Source: DAOPKN01 sp035391225 (GTDB lineage: Bacteria > Thermotogota > Thermotogae > MWEM01). From it: DNA of 28,983 bases. Shown piece after piece: positions 23,063-28,983 of this stretch. The position numbers and the translations under genes are program-made. The notes beneath the pieces were generated by a model, which did no database searches, was not told the origin of the DNA, and saw only the letters and a list, made by a program, of their open reading frames with translations. Location: positions 1 through 28,983 of the forward strand of contig DAOPKN010000028.1 of assembly GCA_035391225.1 (NCBI GenBank). Reading direction: 5' to 3'. How positions within the stretch are numbered: position 1 is the first letter of the stretch; every line of letters begins with the position of its first letter.

Positions 23063-23088
23063 GCGATCCCTCCAACCTAAGATAGAAA

Positions 23089-23097
23089 ATTATAGCA
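23089..23097 (-). promoter_or_regulatory. Extended -10 promoter for the 158-residue protein and peptidase
   Basis: The minus strand reads TGCTATAAT, 27 bases before the first ATG at 23062. It is back to back with a plus-strand TGATATGAT only eight bases away. Confidence 0.6.
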
Positions 23098-23105
23098 CGG
23101 AAGCG

Positions 23106-23114
23106 TGATATGAT
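23106..23114 (+). promoter_or_regulatory. Extended -10 promoter pointing into the repeat region
   Basis: TGATATGAT fits TGnTAnnAT on the plus strand. The next plus-strand gene, a radical SAM protein, begins at 23557, with all the repeats and the N gap between them. Confidence 0.45.
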
Positions 23115-23127
23115 AAAGGAAGGGTGT

Positions 23128-23151
23128 GGAAAAAAAGGGGAGGTTTTTTCC
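23128..23151 (+). repeat. Purine/T hairpin with SD-like loop
   Basis: GGAAAAAA (from 23128) can pair with TTTTTTCC (23144-23151), enclosing GGGGAGG. The loop looks like a ribosome site but no start codon follows at a sensible distance before the repeats. Role unknown. Confidence 0.35.
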
Positions 23152-23153
23152 AG

Positions 23154-23208
23154 CCGAGGGGCAAGGGCGGGCAGACACGGGGGTCTGCCCCTACGAACCT
23201 TTCCGTCG
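23154..23208 (+). repeat. 55-base REP-like repeat, copy A
   Basis: The copy is identical over 55 bases to those at 23309-23363 and 23464-23518. It contains a palindrome (23169-23190) with arms GGGCAGAC and GTCTGCCC around a G-rich centre, then the tail CTACGAACCTTTCCGTCG. No protein-coding sense is apparent. Confidence 0.9.
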
Positions 23209-23235
23209 CGAAAAGGGTTCCGAGGGGGTCTGTAG

Positions 23236-23257
23236 GGGCAACCCCCCGTGGTTGCCC
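23236..23257. repeat. Related REP palindrome in opposite orientation
   Basis: GGGCAACC (23236-23243) pairs with GGTTGCCC (23250-23257). It is 22 bases, the same size as the palindrome in the 55-base repeats, and shares the core CCCCCGTG with the reverse strand of that element. A decayed third version is seen at 23271-23289 (GAACC/GGTTC with the same core). Confidence 0.7.
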
Positions 23258-23308
23258 AAGGGTTATCTGGGAACCCCCCGTGGTGGTTCGGCCTGCTATG
23301 CTGCGGTC

Positions 23309-23363
23309 CCGAGGGGCAAGGGCGGGCAGACACGGGGGTCTGCCCCTACGAACCTTTCCGTCG
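23309..23363 (+). repeat. 55-base REP-like repeat, copy B (left edge of gap)
   Basis: The copy is identical to copy A over 55 bases and ends exactly where the N run begins. It is preceded by a different base than copy A, so the repeat boundary on the left is real. Confidence 0.9.
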
Positions 23364-23463
23364 NNNNNNNNNNNNNNNNNNNNNNNNNNNNNNNNNNNNN
23401 NNNNNNNNNNNNNNNNNNNNNNNNNNNNNNNNNNNNNNNNNNNNNNNNNNNNNNNNNNNNNNN
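23364..23463. other. Assembly gap of exactly 100 N
   Basis: The run of N is 100 long, a common placeholder for unknown gap size. It is bounded on each side by the same 55-base repeat, so the real distance could be anything, including zero with copies B and C being one element. Confidence 0.95.
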
Positions 23464-23518
23464 CCGAGGGGCAAGGGCGGGCAGACACGGGGGTCTGCCC
23501 CTACGAACCTTTCCGTCG
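23464..23518 (+). repeat. 55-base REP-like repeat, copy C (right edge of gap)
   Basis: The copy is identical to copies A and B over 55 bases. It begins immediately after the N run and ends 38 bases before the radical SAM start codon. Confidence 0.9.
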
Positions 23519-23556
23519 CAAAGGGAAGGTTGGAAATCCTGGAGGAGGGTAAGGAA

Positions 23557-24294
23557 ATGGTGTTCGAAACCACCGTGAAAAAGGCCATAAACCAGTCTGG
23601 GATCCCCGTGGCACGCTTTGCCGCAAACCCGTACATCGGGTGCACAATGGGCTGCCGTTACTGTTTCGCCCGTTTCATCGGGGCGTTCAAGTACACCAAT
23701 GGCCAGTGGGGACGCGACGTGTGGGTACGCACCAACTTCGTGCAAAAGTTGCAGCAGGAACTCGCCCGGCCCAAGTGGGGTACGTTCTTCCTTTCCACCG
23801 CATGCGATCCCTACCAGCCCATCGAAAGGAAGTACAGGCTCTCGCGGGGCATCCTCACCCAGCTTTACCGCAACCGTCTCCCCGTCTTCCTGATGACCAA
23901 GTCCCTGCTTGTTCGGGAGGACGTGCCGCTGCTGAAAAAGATGGACAATCTCACGATGAACATCACCATTACCACGGACTCCGAGGACGTGCGCAAGGTG
24001 TTGGAACCCGGGGCACCGCCCATCGAAAAGCGCATCGAACTGGTGAAGGAGTTGAACGAAAACGGGTTGGATGTGGGGGTTTTCGTGGGTCCGGTTTTGC
24101 CCATGGACCCGTGGAAACTGGCAAAGCTTTTACGACCCGTTACCCCAAGGGTGCACCTGGACCCGTTGAACTATCCCCAGCAAGTGCAGGGGGTTTTCCG
24201 CAAGAACGGCTGGGATAAATGGTTGGAACGCGAGGCGTTCGAGAACGTACGCGAGGTGTTCGGGGAATTTTTCCCGTTGGACAAGGAGGGATAA
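23557..24294 (+). CDS. Radical SAM protein, SPL-like (spore photoproduct lyase-related) family
   Basis: The 245-residue protein has the radical SAM cluster motif C29-TMG-C33-RY-C36, expected to bind a [4Fe-4S] cluster and SAM. The surroundings NPYIGCTMGCRYCFARF, STACDPYQPIE and ITITTDSEDV resemble the SPL/YgaP-like group of stand-alone radical SAM proteins often described as DNA repair photolyase-like. It lacks an extra C-terminal lyase region that I can identify, so the substrate is unknown. The start ATG at 23557 follows GGAGGAGGG; upstream sequence is REP repeat and should not be counted as coding. Three bases separate it from the hydrolase gene, whose ribosome site lies in its 3' end, so they are likely cotranscribed. 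Confidence 0.85.
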   Translation: MVFETTVKKAINQSGIPVARFAANPYIGCTMGCRYCFARFIGAFKYTNGQWGRDVWVRTNFVQKLQQELARPKWGTFFLSTACDPYQPIERKYRLSRGILTQLYRNRLPVFLMTKSLLVREDVPLLKKMDNLTMNITITTDSEDVRKVLEPGAPPIEKRIELVKELNENGLDVGVFVGPVLPMDPWKLAKLLRPVTPRVHLDPLNYPQQVQGVFRKNGWDKWLEREAFENVREVFGEFFPLDKEG

Positions 24295-24297
24295 GCC

Positions 24298-25431
24298 ATG
24301 AAAACACCGAAGATGAAACGGCTGACCGGGGTCTTGCTCTGGCTAAGCATGGCATTGTGTGTGTTTGCATCTGGATCGATGTTTTCCACTCCAGCATCGG
24401 AAGGGGGGGTTCTTTTCCCTGCCCCGGAGCCAGGAAACGGCTGGCAAACCACGACCCCCGAGGAAGCGGGTTTCTCCAGCCTGGAGCTCACCACGGTGTG
24501 CGAGAAGGTGGAGCAGGGAAAGTACGGTCCCATCCAAAGCTTGCTCATCGTTCGCAACGGCAAGTTGGCTTTTGAAAGATACTTCCGGGGTTTGGAAGGC
24601 GAGGACCTCGTACAGCTTTTCTCGGTGACGAAGAGCGTTTCCTCGCTTGTGCTGGGTGTGCTGTTCGACAAGGGGCTTTTGCCCGACGTGCAAACACCCA
24701 TTTACCAGTTGCTGGGCCAGGAATACCAGAAATTCTTCGAAGCCATGCCCGAAAAGAAGGAAATTTCGCTGCAGGACGTGCTCACGATGCGCGCGGGATT
24801 CGAATGGAACGAGAACGAGGTTTCGTACAACAGTTCAATGAACGATTACATTCGCCTCACTTCGACTTCCGATCCGTTGGGGTACCTGCTGGTGAAAAGC
24901 CTGGAAACGCAACCGGGGAGCGAGTTCTTGTACAACGGAGGACTCACCACGCTGCTGTCGGCTATCGCGCAGGGCGTTTCGGGAGTGCACGTGGACACCC
25001 TGGCACAGCAGTTCCTTTTCGAGCCTTTGGGCATTGAAAACTTCACCTGGGAACGCACCCGCAAGCAACCCGAACGGTGGACCCAGACGGGGTACAGTTT
25101 GCGGTTGTGCGCTCGGGACTTGTTGAAAATCGGGCAGCTGGTGCTGGACCGTGGATTCTGGGAAGGAGAGAGCCTGGTTTCCGCCCAATGGCTGACACAG
25201 TCCACGCAGCGCCTGGCACGCGTGAACGCCCAGACCTCCTACGGCTACCAGTGGTGGATCACGACCTCCAACGGCTTGGAAGTCATCGCCGCATTGGGAT
25301 GGGGTGGGCAAGACTTACTCATCGTCCCCGCACGGAACCTTGTCGTCGTTATCACGGCAACGCCCTACCAGGACGATGCCCGGAGTTTCACGCTCTTTTC
25401 GGAGCAGGTTCTTCCCCTGCTGGTGGATTGA
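24298..25431 (+). CDS. Exported serine hydrolase of the beta-lactamase / penicillin-binding-like family
   Basis: The 377-residue protein has a signal peptide (about 1-26). The serine acylation motif is S109-V-T-K112 (FSVTKS). The second motif is Y212-N-G (usually Y-x-N), and the third conserved region is GWGGQ (334-338) in place of KTG or HTG. These features fit the class C-like beta-lactamase/esterase family, members of which hydrolyse esters, amides or peptides; antibiotic resistance should not be inferred. AGGAGGG lies seven bases before the ATG, within the radical SAM stop region. The last 44 bases overlap the convergent lactate dehydrogenase gene. Confidence 0.88.
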   Translation: MKTPKMKRLTGVLLWLSMALCVFASGSMFSTPASEGGVLFPAPEPGNGWQTTTPEEAGFSSLELTTVCEKVEQGKYGPIQSLLIVRNGKLAFERYFRGLEGEDLVQLFSVTKSVSSLVLGVLFDKGLLPDVQTPIYQLLGQEYQKFFEAMPEKKEISLQDVLTMRAGFEWNENEVSYNSSMNDYIRLTSTSDPLGYLLVKSLETQPGSEFLYNGGLTTLLSAIAQGVSGVHVDTLAQQFLFEPLGIENFTWERTRKQPERWTQTGYSLRLCARDLLKIGQLVLDRGFWEGESLVSAQWLTQSTQRLARVNAQTSYGYQWWITTSNGLEVIAALGWGGQDLLIVPARNLVVVITATPYQDDARSFTLFSEQVLPLLVD

Positions 25432-26350
25432 ATGCTTGCAGCGTTTTCCGGATGATTTCCAGTGACTGCTCGAACGCCTTTTTTTCCTCTTCGGACAGGG
25501 AGATAGGGACCTGGCGTTCCACACCGTCTTTGCCGATCACCGCGGGGTAGCCGGCGTGCACGTCCCTCAGCGGTACGGAAACGGTGAGAACGCGTTTCTC
25601 GTCGTGCACGATGGATTCCACGATGGAGCACGTGGCCGCAGCGATGGCGTAGTTGGTGGCTCCCTTGCGCGAGATGATCTCGTAGGCCGCGTTCCGGGTT
25701 TGCTCGAAAAAGGCGTGGAGTTTCTGGTCGCACCCTGGTTGGCACCTTTGCTTGGCGGGGCAACTTTCCGAGAAGGACTGGATGCCGATGCCCCCGATCA
25801 TGGCGCGTGACCAGGCAGCTACCTCGGAATCCCCGTGCTCGCCGATCACGTACACGTGCACGCTGGAAGCGGAAATTCCACAGTTTGCGGCGATCAGCGA
25901 GCGCAACCGGGCGGTGTCGAGTACCGTGCCCGAACCCAGAACCCGGGTGCTTTCGAACCCCGTGGCATGAAGCATCACCGTGGTAAGGACGTCTACAGGG
26001 TTGGTGACAACCAACACGATCGCCCCAGGGGCCCGGTTGCGGATTTGCGTGGCGATGTCGCGCACGATCTGGGCATTTCTCCGAACCAAGTTCAACCGGT
26101 TTTCCCCGGGTTTTTGGGCTGCTCCCGCGGACACGATCACGATGTTTGCGCCGTCAAGAAGGTCGTACCCGCCCCCTTTTACGATGGTTCTGCGGGAGAA
26201 GGGCGTGGAATGGGCGATATCTAAGGCTTCTCCTTGTGCGAGGGCTTCGTTGTTGTCGATAATGGTCACTTCCGATGCCAAGCCTTTTTGCACCAGGGCA
26301 AAAACGGTGGCCGAGCCAACGCGACCAGCGCCGATCATGGATACTTTCAT
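25388..26350 (-). CDS. ldh: L-lactate dehydrogenase
   Basis: The 320-residue enzyme reduces pyruvate to L-lactate with NADH. It has the NAD motif GAGRVG (7-12), Gln79 in AAQKPGENR (Gln marks lactate rather than malate dehydrogenase, which has Arg), Arg85, Arg148 in GTVLDTARLR and the catalytic His172 in GEHGDSE. Residues 197-207 hold three cysteines (C-x5-C-x3-C) in the loop where, as I recall, Thermotoga LDH also has a Cys-rich segment. GSGTVLDTARLR and SVHVYVIGEHGDSEV also match that enzyme. The ATG at 26350 follows GGAGGGAG. The C-terminal extension (about 15 residues, Pro/Ala/Glu-rich) overlaps the hydrolase gene. It should recycle NADH in a fermentative organism. Confidence 0.95.
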   Translation of the reverse strand: MKVSMIGAGRVGSATVFALVQKGLASEVTIIDNNEALAQGEALDIAHSTPFSRRTIVKGGGYDLLDGANIVIVSAGAAQKPGENRLNLVRRNAQIVRDIATQIRNRAPGAIVLVVTNPVDVLTTVMLHATGFESTRVLGSGTVLDTARLRSLIAANCGISASSVHVYVIGEHGDSEVAAWSRAMIGGIGIQSFSESCPAKQRCQPGCDQKLHAFFEQTRNAAYEIISRKGATNYAIAAATCSIVESIVHDEKRVLTVSVPLRDVHAGYPAVIGKDGVERQVPISLSEEEKKAFEQSLEIIRKTLQAFNPPAGEEPAPKRA

Positions 26351-26423
26351 TTTTTCTCCCTCCTTTCCTGCCTCGTTCTGCCTTTCTGGACGAAAAAAGT
26401 GGCCCGGTTGATCCGGCAGCGTG

Positions 26424-26432
26424 TGGTAAAAT
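26424..26432 (+). promoter_or_regulatory. Extended -10 promoter for the alpha/beta hydrolase
   Basis: TGGTAAAAT fits TGnTAnnAT, 52 bases before the ATG at 26485. A TTGATC at 26408 is only 13 bases away, too close to be a normal -35. Confidence 0.5.
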
Positions 26433-26484
26433 GGGGGGGAACAGAACTTTTTCCCTTCGGGGAAGCAGAAAACGGAGGAAAGGC

Positions 26485-27822
26485 ATGAAAAAAACGACAC
26501 GCGAATACGGGAAAAGGAATCGCCTTCGTGGCATGATCATTGGTGGCCTTGTTTCGCTGCTTTGTGCGTTGGGCTTCGCTTCCGCCGAGCAAGTTTCGGC
26601 GGCACAGGAATACCTGCAGTTGTACTTCGACAACGACTGGGCTGCGGCGGTGGTGTTGCAAGATGCCACGATGAAAGGGGCGTTCGGCACCGCTGCCATG
26701 CAGGGAAGCTTCGTTTCCCTCTCCGCGCAGTACGGGGATTTCTTGGAAATCGTTTCGCTGCGCGAGGAGGACAAGGATCCGTACGTGGACGTGGTTTTCC
26801 TCACCCGTTGGCAAAACGGTTTCTTGGATTTCCACGTGGTGATGAACGCGCAAAACCAGGTTTCGGGTTTCCGGGCACTCCCCGCGCAAGACCCCGCTGA
26901 CCAGGGAGCGGCGTACGTGAATCCCCAGGCGTTCACCGAGCTCGAGATCCAGGTTGGGGAGGAACCGTGGTTGCTGGACGCGTACCTCACCGTTCCCAAC
27001 AACCTTTCGGAGTTCCCGCTCGTTGTGCTTCTGGGAGGTTCCGGGCCCACGGACCGGGATGCCACCATTGGTCCCAACAAGATCTTCCGGGATATCGCAC
27101 AAGGGCTTTCCAGCCAGGGAATCGCCGTGCTTCGTTACGATAAGCGCGCGTTTGCACATGGCGAACAGTTGCTGCAGCAGGGGCCTTCCGAAGACGGCTA
27201 CGTGGCCGACGAGTACCTCAGCGACGCGATGGTGGTGCTTGAGCAAGCGGCCGCGATTCAAGGGGTCAATGAAATCATCCTGGCCGGCCACAGCCTGGGT
27301 GGGGCGATTGCACCCACGATCGCACTGCGTTCGGAGTTCGTGGACCGGTTGATCTTGCTGGCGGCTTCCGCGCGGAGGTTTGGGCAAGTGAGCATGGACC
27401 AAAACGAGTACTTCGCGCCAGTTTCCGGGATCACCGACGAGCAGCTTGCACAGGTGAAGGCGTTCTTCCAGGCGGTGCTGGACCACCAGCTTCCCGCGGA
27501 TACCGTGGTGCAACCCGGGCTCACCGTGGAGTACTACTACGACTGGGACCGTTACCCCACGATCGAAACGCTGGAAAAGCTGTCCATCCCGGTGCTGGTG
27601 TTGCAGGGAGAGCAAGATTTCCAGTCCACCATGGAGGGGGATTTCCTTCCCCTGAAGCAAGCCCTTGTGGACAACGTGAATTTCACGTTTGAATCCTTCC
27701 CCCGGTTGAACCATCTCTTCCTGGAAACCGAGGTGGGGGTGTTCCATACCACCGACGAGTATGCCATCCCTGGGCATGTTTCCGAGGAACTGATCATTGC
27801 CCTGGTGGAGTGGATTTCTTGA
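26485..27822 (+). CDS. Exported alpha/beta hydrolase with DUF3887-like N-terminal domain
   Basis: The 445-residue protein has a signal peptide (about 1-34, ending FASAEQ). Residues 36-130 form a small alpha+beta domain resembling DUF3887 (helix AQEYLQLYFDNDWAAAVVL then beta strands). Residues 150-445 are an alpha/beta hydrolase with nucleophile Ser270 in GHSLGG, acid Asp378 in GEQDFQ and His410 in RLNHLF, the usual triad order. The LLGGSGPTDRD segment is the oxyanion region of a dienelactone hydrolase/S9-like group. Substrate is not predictable. The ATG at 26485 follows GGAGG. The stop overlaps the next start (TTGA at 27819-27822), so it is coupled to the methyltransferase-VOC gene. Confidence 0.85.
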   Translation: MKKTTREYGKRNRLRGMIIGGLVSLLCALGFASAEQVSAAQEYLQLYFDNDWAAAVVLQDATMKGAFGTAAMQGSFVSLSAQYGDFLEIVSLREEDKDPYVDVVFLTRWQNGFLDFHVVMNAQNQVSGFRALPAQDPADQGAAYVNPQAFTELEIQVGEEPWLLDAYLTVPNNLSEFPLVVLLGGSGPTDRDATIGPNKIFRDIAQGLSSQGIAVLRYDKRAFAHGEQLLQQGPSEDGYVADEYLSDAMVVLEQAAAIQGVNEIILAGHSLGGAIAPTIALRSEFVDRLILLAASARRFGQVSMDQNEYFAPVSGITDEQLAQVKAFFQAVLDHQLPADTVVQPGLTVEYYYDWDRYPTIETLEKLSIPVLVLQGEQDFQSTMEGDFLPLKQALVDNVNFTFESFPRLNHLFLETEVGVFHTTDEYAIPGHVSEELIIALVEWIS

Positions 27823-28983
27823 AGAAAGTCGAAAAGTACTACGACGCAGACCCTGGGTTGGAGTGGGGGCGATTGGAACGCCATCCGCTCGAACTGCACA
27901 TGACACTGCGCAACCTGCAGCGGTTCCTGCAGCCTGCCAGCCGCATCGCGGACATCGGCGGGGGACCGGGGCGCTACGCCATCGAGCTCACACGCCGAGG
28001 GCACCGGGTGACGTTGCTCGACCTTTCGCGCCAGAATATCGAACTGGCCCGGCAGAAGGTGGCCCAGGCTGGGGTAGAACTGGAAGGGTTTTTCCAGGCA
28101 AACGCCTTGCACCTTCCGTCGGAGCTGGAGTCGGAGAGCTTCGACGCGGCTCTTCTGCTGGGTCCGTTGTACCACTTGCATGCACCCCAAGATCGCAGGC
28201 AAGCCGTGGAGCAAGCGATGGCCCTTCTCAAGCCGGGGGGCGTGTTCTTTGCCAGTTTCATCACCTCCACCGCCCCGATGGTGGACATGCTCAAGCACGA
28301 TCCCGCGGCCATTTCCTCCTTTCACCACAGGCTAATGGACTTCTACCCGGAGGCGGTGTACGATCCCCAGGATGAAAGCGAGGGTTTCACGCAGGCGTTC
28401 TTCTGCCACCCGTCGGGGGTGAAACCTTTCATGGAATCGCTTGGGCTGGAAACGCAAAGGGTATGCGCCATCGAATCGTTAGGGGCACAAGCCGAGGTGC
28501 AATGGAACGAGCTAAGCGGGGAGTTGCGCGAGAAGTGGATGGACGTGTTCGACCTGGTGGGAGCCGATCCCACGGCTTGGGCCAGCACGGAGCACCTTTT
28601 GTACGTGGGGAAGAAACCCGACGGGCCCCTTGCACGTTTTTCGGGAAGCATCTGCTTCTTTCCCGCACGGGACCTGTTGGCCACGCACCACTTCTACCAC
28701 GATGTTCTGGGGTTGGAACTGTTCCTGGACCAGGGGGCCTGCCGCATCTACGACGTGCCCGGTGGGGGAAAGCTTGGGTTTTGCGACCACGTGCCTTCGG
28801 AGGGACCAAAAGACCCCATCCTCACGCTGCTTTCCCCGGATGTCGATGCCTGGGCCAGCAAGCTGCAGCAGCAGGGTTTTCCCCCGCTGGAACCTCCTCG
28901 GCGCAACCCCAAGTTCCACATCTACCACTTTTTCGTGCGTGACCCCGATGGATACCGCGTGGAGATCCAGAAGTTCGTGGAGT
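27819..28983 (+). CDS. SAM methyltransferase fused to a VOC/glyoxalase domain (3' end outside window)
   Basis: The frame opens with a TTG at 27819 overlapping the upstream TGA and stays open to the window edge (388 residues). Residues 1-260 form a class I SAM methyltransferase: DIGGGPGRYAIEL (45-57) is the SAM loop, LLDLS the acidic strand end, LLGPLYHL the central strand and LLKPGG the late turn. From about 274 a VOC (glyoxalase/dioxygenase) fold follows: FFPARDLLATHHFYHDVLGLELF and the terminal DPDGYRVEIQKF with the usual metal-ligand Glu. The VOC part appears nearly complete, so little is missing. A GGTGGAG site precedes the TTG. The substrate of either half is unknown. Confidence 0.82.
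   Translation, partial: MKKVEKYYDADPGLEWGRLERHPLELHMTLRNLQRFLQPASRIADIGGGPGRYAIELTRRGHRVTLLDLSRQNIELARQKVAQAGVELEGFFQANALHLPSELESESFDAALLLGPLYHLHAPQDRRQAVEQAMALLKPGGVFFASFITSTAPMVDMLKHDPAAISSFHHRLMDFYPEAVYDPQDESEGFTQAFFCHPSGVKPFMESLGLETQRVCAIESLGAQAEVQWNELSGELREKWMDVFDLVGADPTAWASTEHLLYVGKKPDGPLARFSGSICFFPARDLLATHHFYHDVLGLELFLDQGACRIYDVPGGGKLGFCDHVPSEGPKDPILTLLSPDVDAWASKLQQQGFPPLEPPRRNPKFHIYHFFVRDPDGYRVEIQKFVE

Noticed and set aside
23154..23518. CRISPR array
   Set aside because: Only two or three copies, irregular spacing of about 155 bases, spacers containing other palindromes, and no cas genes; REP-like repeats fit better.
23248..23556. Extension of the radical SAM frame leftward through the N gap
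   Set aside because: The extension consists of repeat and unknown bases; the ATG at 23557 has a strong GGAGGAGGG and matches the domain start.
24298..25431. Antibiotic-resistance beta-lactamase
   Set aside because: SxxK and Y-N-G fit the wider serine hydrolase family, and KTG is replaced by GWGGQ; resistance cannot be claimed from sequence.
26347..27906. 519-codon minus-strand frame opposite the alpha/beta hydrolase
   Set aside because: It is a shadow of the hydrolase, whose catalytic motifs and ribosome site are clear; the minus frame shows His/Gln/Arg-biased sequence without motifs.

Overview
This window looks like chromosome from a Gram-negative-type anaerobic bacterium, read from a draft scaffold (a run of 100 N at 23364-23463). 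Three proteins recall Thermotogota versions known to me: the Hfq N-terminus, the lactate dehydrogenase with its Cys-rich loop, and a small TM1266-like regulator. The DNA is visibly GC-richer than well-known Thermotoga. The placement 'Thermotogota or a neighbour' is an inference from memory, not a search result. Genes are tightly packed with frequent 4-bp start/stop overlaps and G-rich Shine-Dalgarno sites. Many promoters carry a TGnTAnnAT extended -10.

Layout. 1-960 (-): 5' part of a GAF/PAS-type signalling protein. 1264-1488: hfq. 1612-6743: a four-gene L-proline catabolic operon, consisting of a [2Fe-2S] protein, a flavoprotein fused to an 8-Cys ferredoxin and a BFD-like [2Fe-2S] domain, a DAO-type FAD subunit, and a P5C dehydrogenase of the mitochondrial type. 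The predicted outcome is proline to P5C to glutamate. 6798-8098: a tiny lipoprotein coupled to a zinc-ribbon threonine-synthase-like PLP enzyme. 8072-8341 (-): FeoC-like regulator.

8406-11905: a five-gene regulatory operon. It encodes a STAS antagonist, an RsbW-like kinase, a REC-PP2C phosphatase, a receptor-like methyl-accepting protein with almost no extracytoplasmic domain, and a TM1266-like ACT-type regulator. 11895-14305 (-): thrC-thrB. 14459-16033: 7TMR-like diguanylate cyclase. 16069-17544 (-): EF-hand lipoprotein. 17730-19241: cytoplasmic GAF-GGDEF cyclase. 19286-23062 (-): three exported proteins (a YtfJ-like protein with a duplicated helical/EF-hand-like unit, a tricorn-type S41 peptidase, and a small beta-rich protein).

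23063-23556 is non-coding: divergent promoters, then REP-like palindromic repeats interrupted by the N gap. After it come a radical SAM protein (23557), an exported serine beta-lactamase-like hydrolase, L-lactate dehydrogenase on the minus strand, an exported alpha/beta hydrolase, and a methyltransferase-VOC fusion running off the right edge.

The best candidates for something undescribed are the 8406-11905 sensory/partner-switch operon, the secreted YtfJ protein with duplicated repeats, and the fused proline dehydrogenase subunit.
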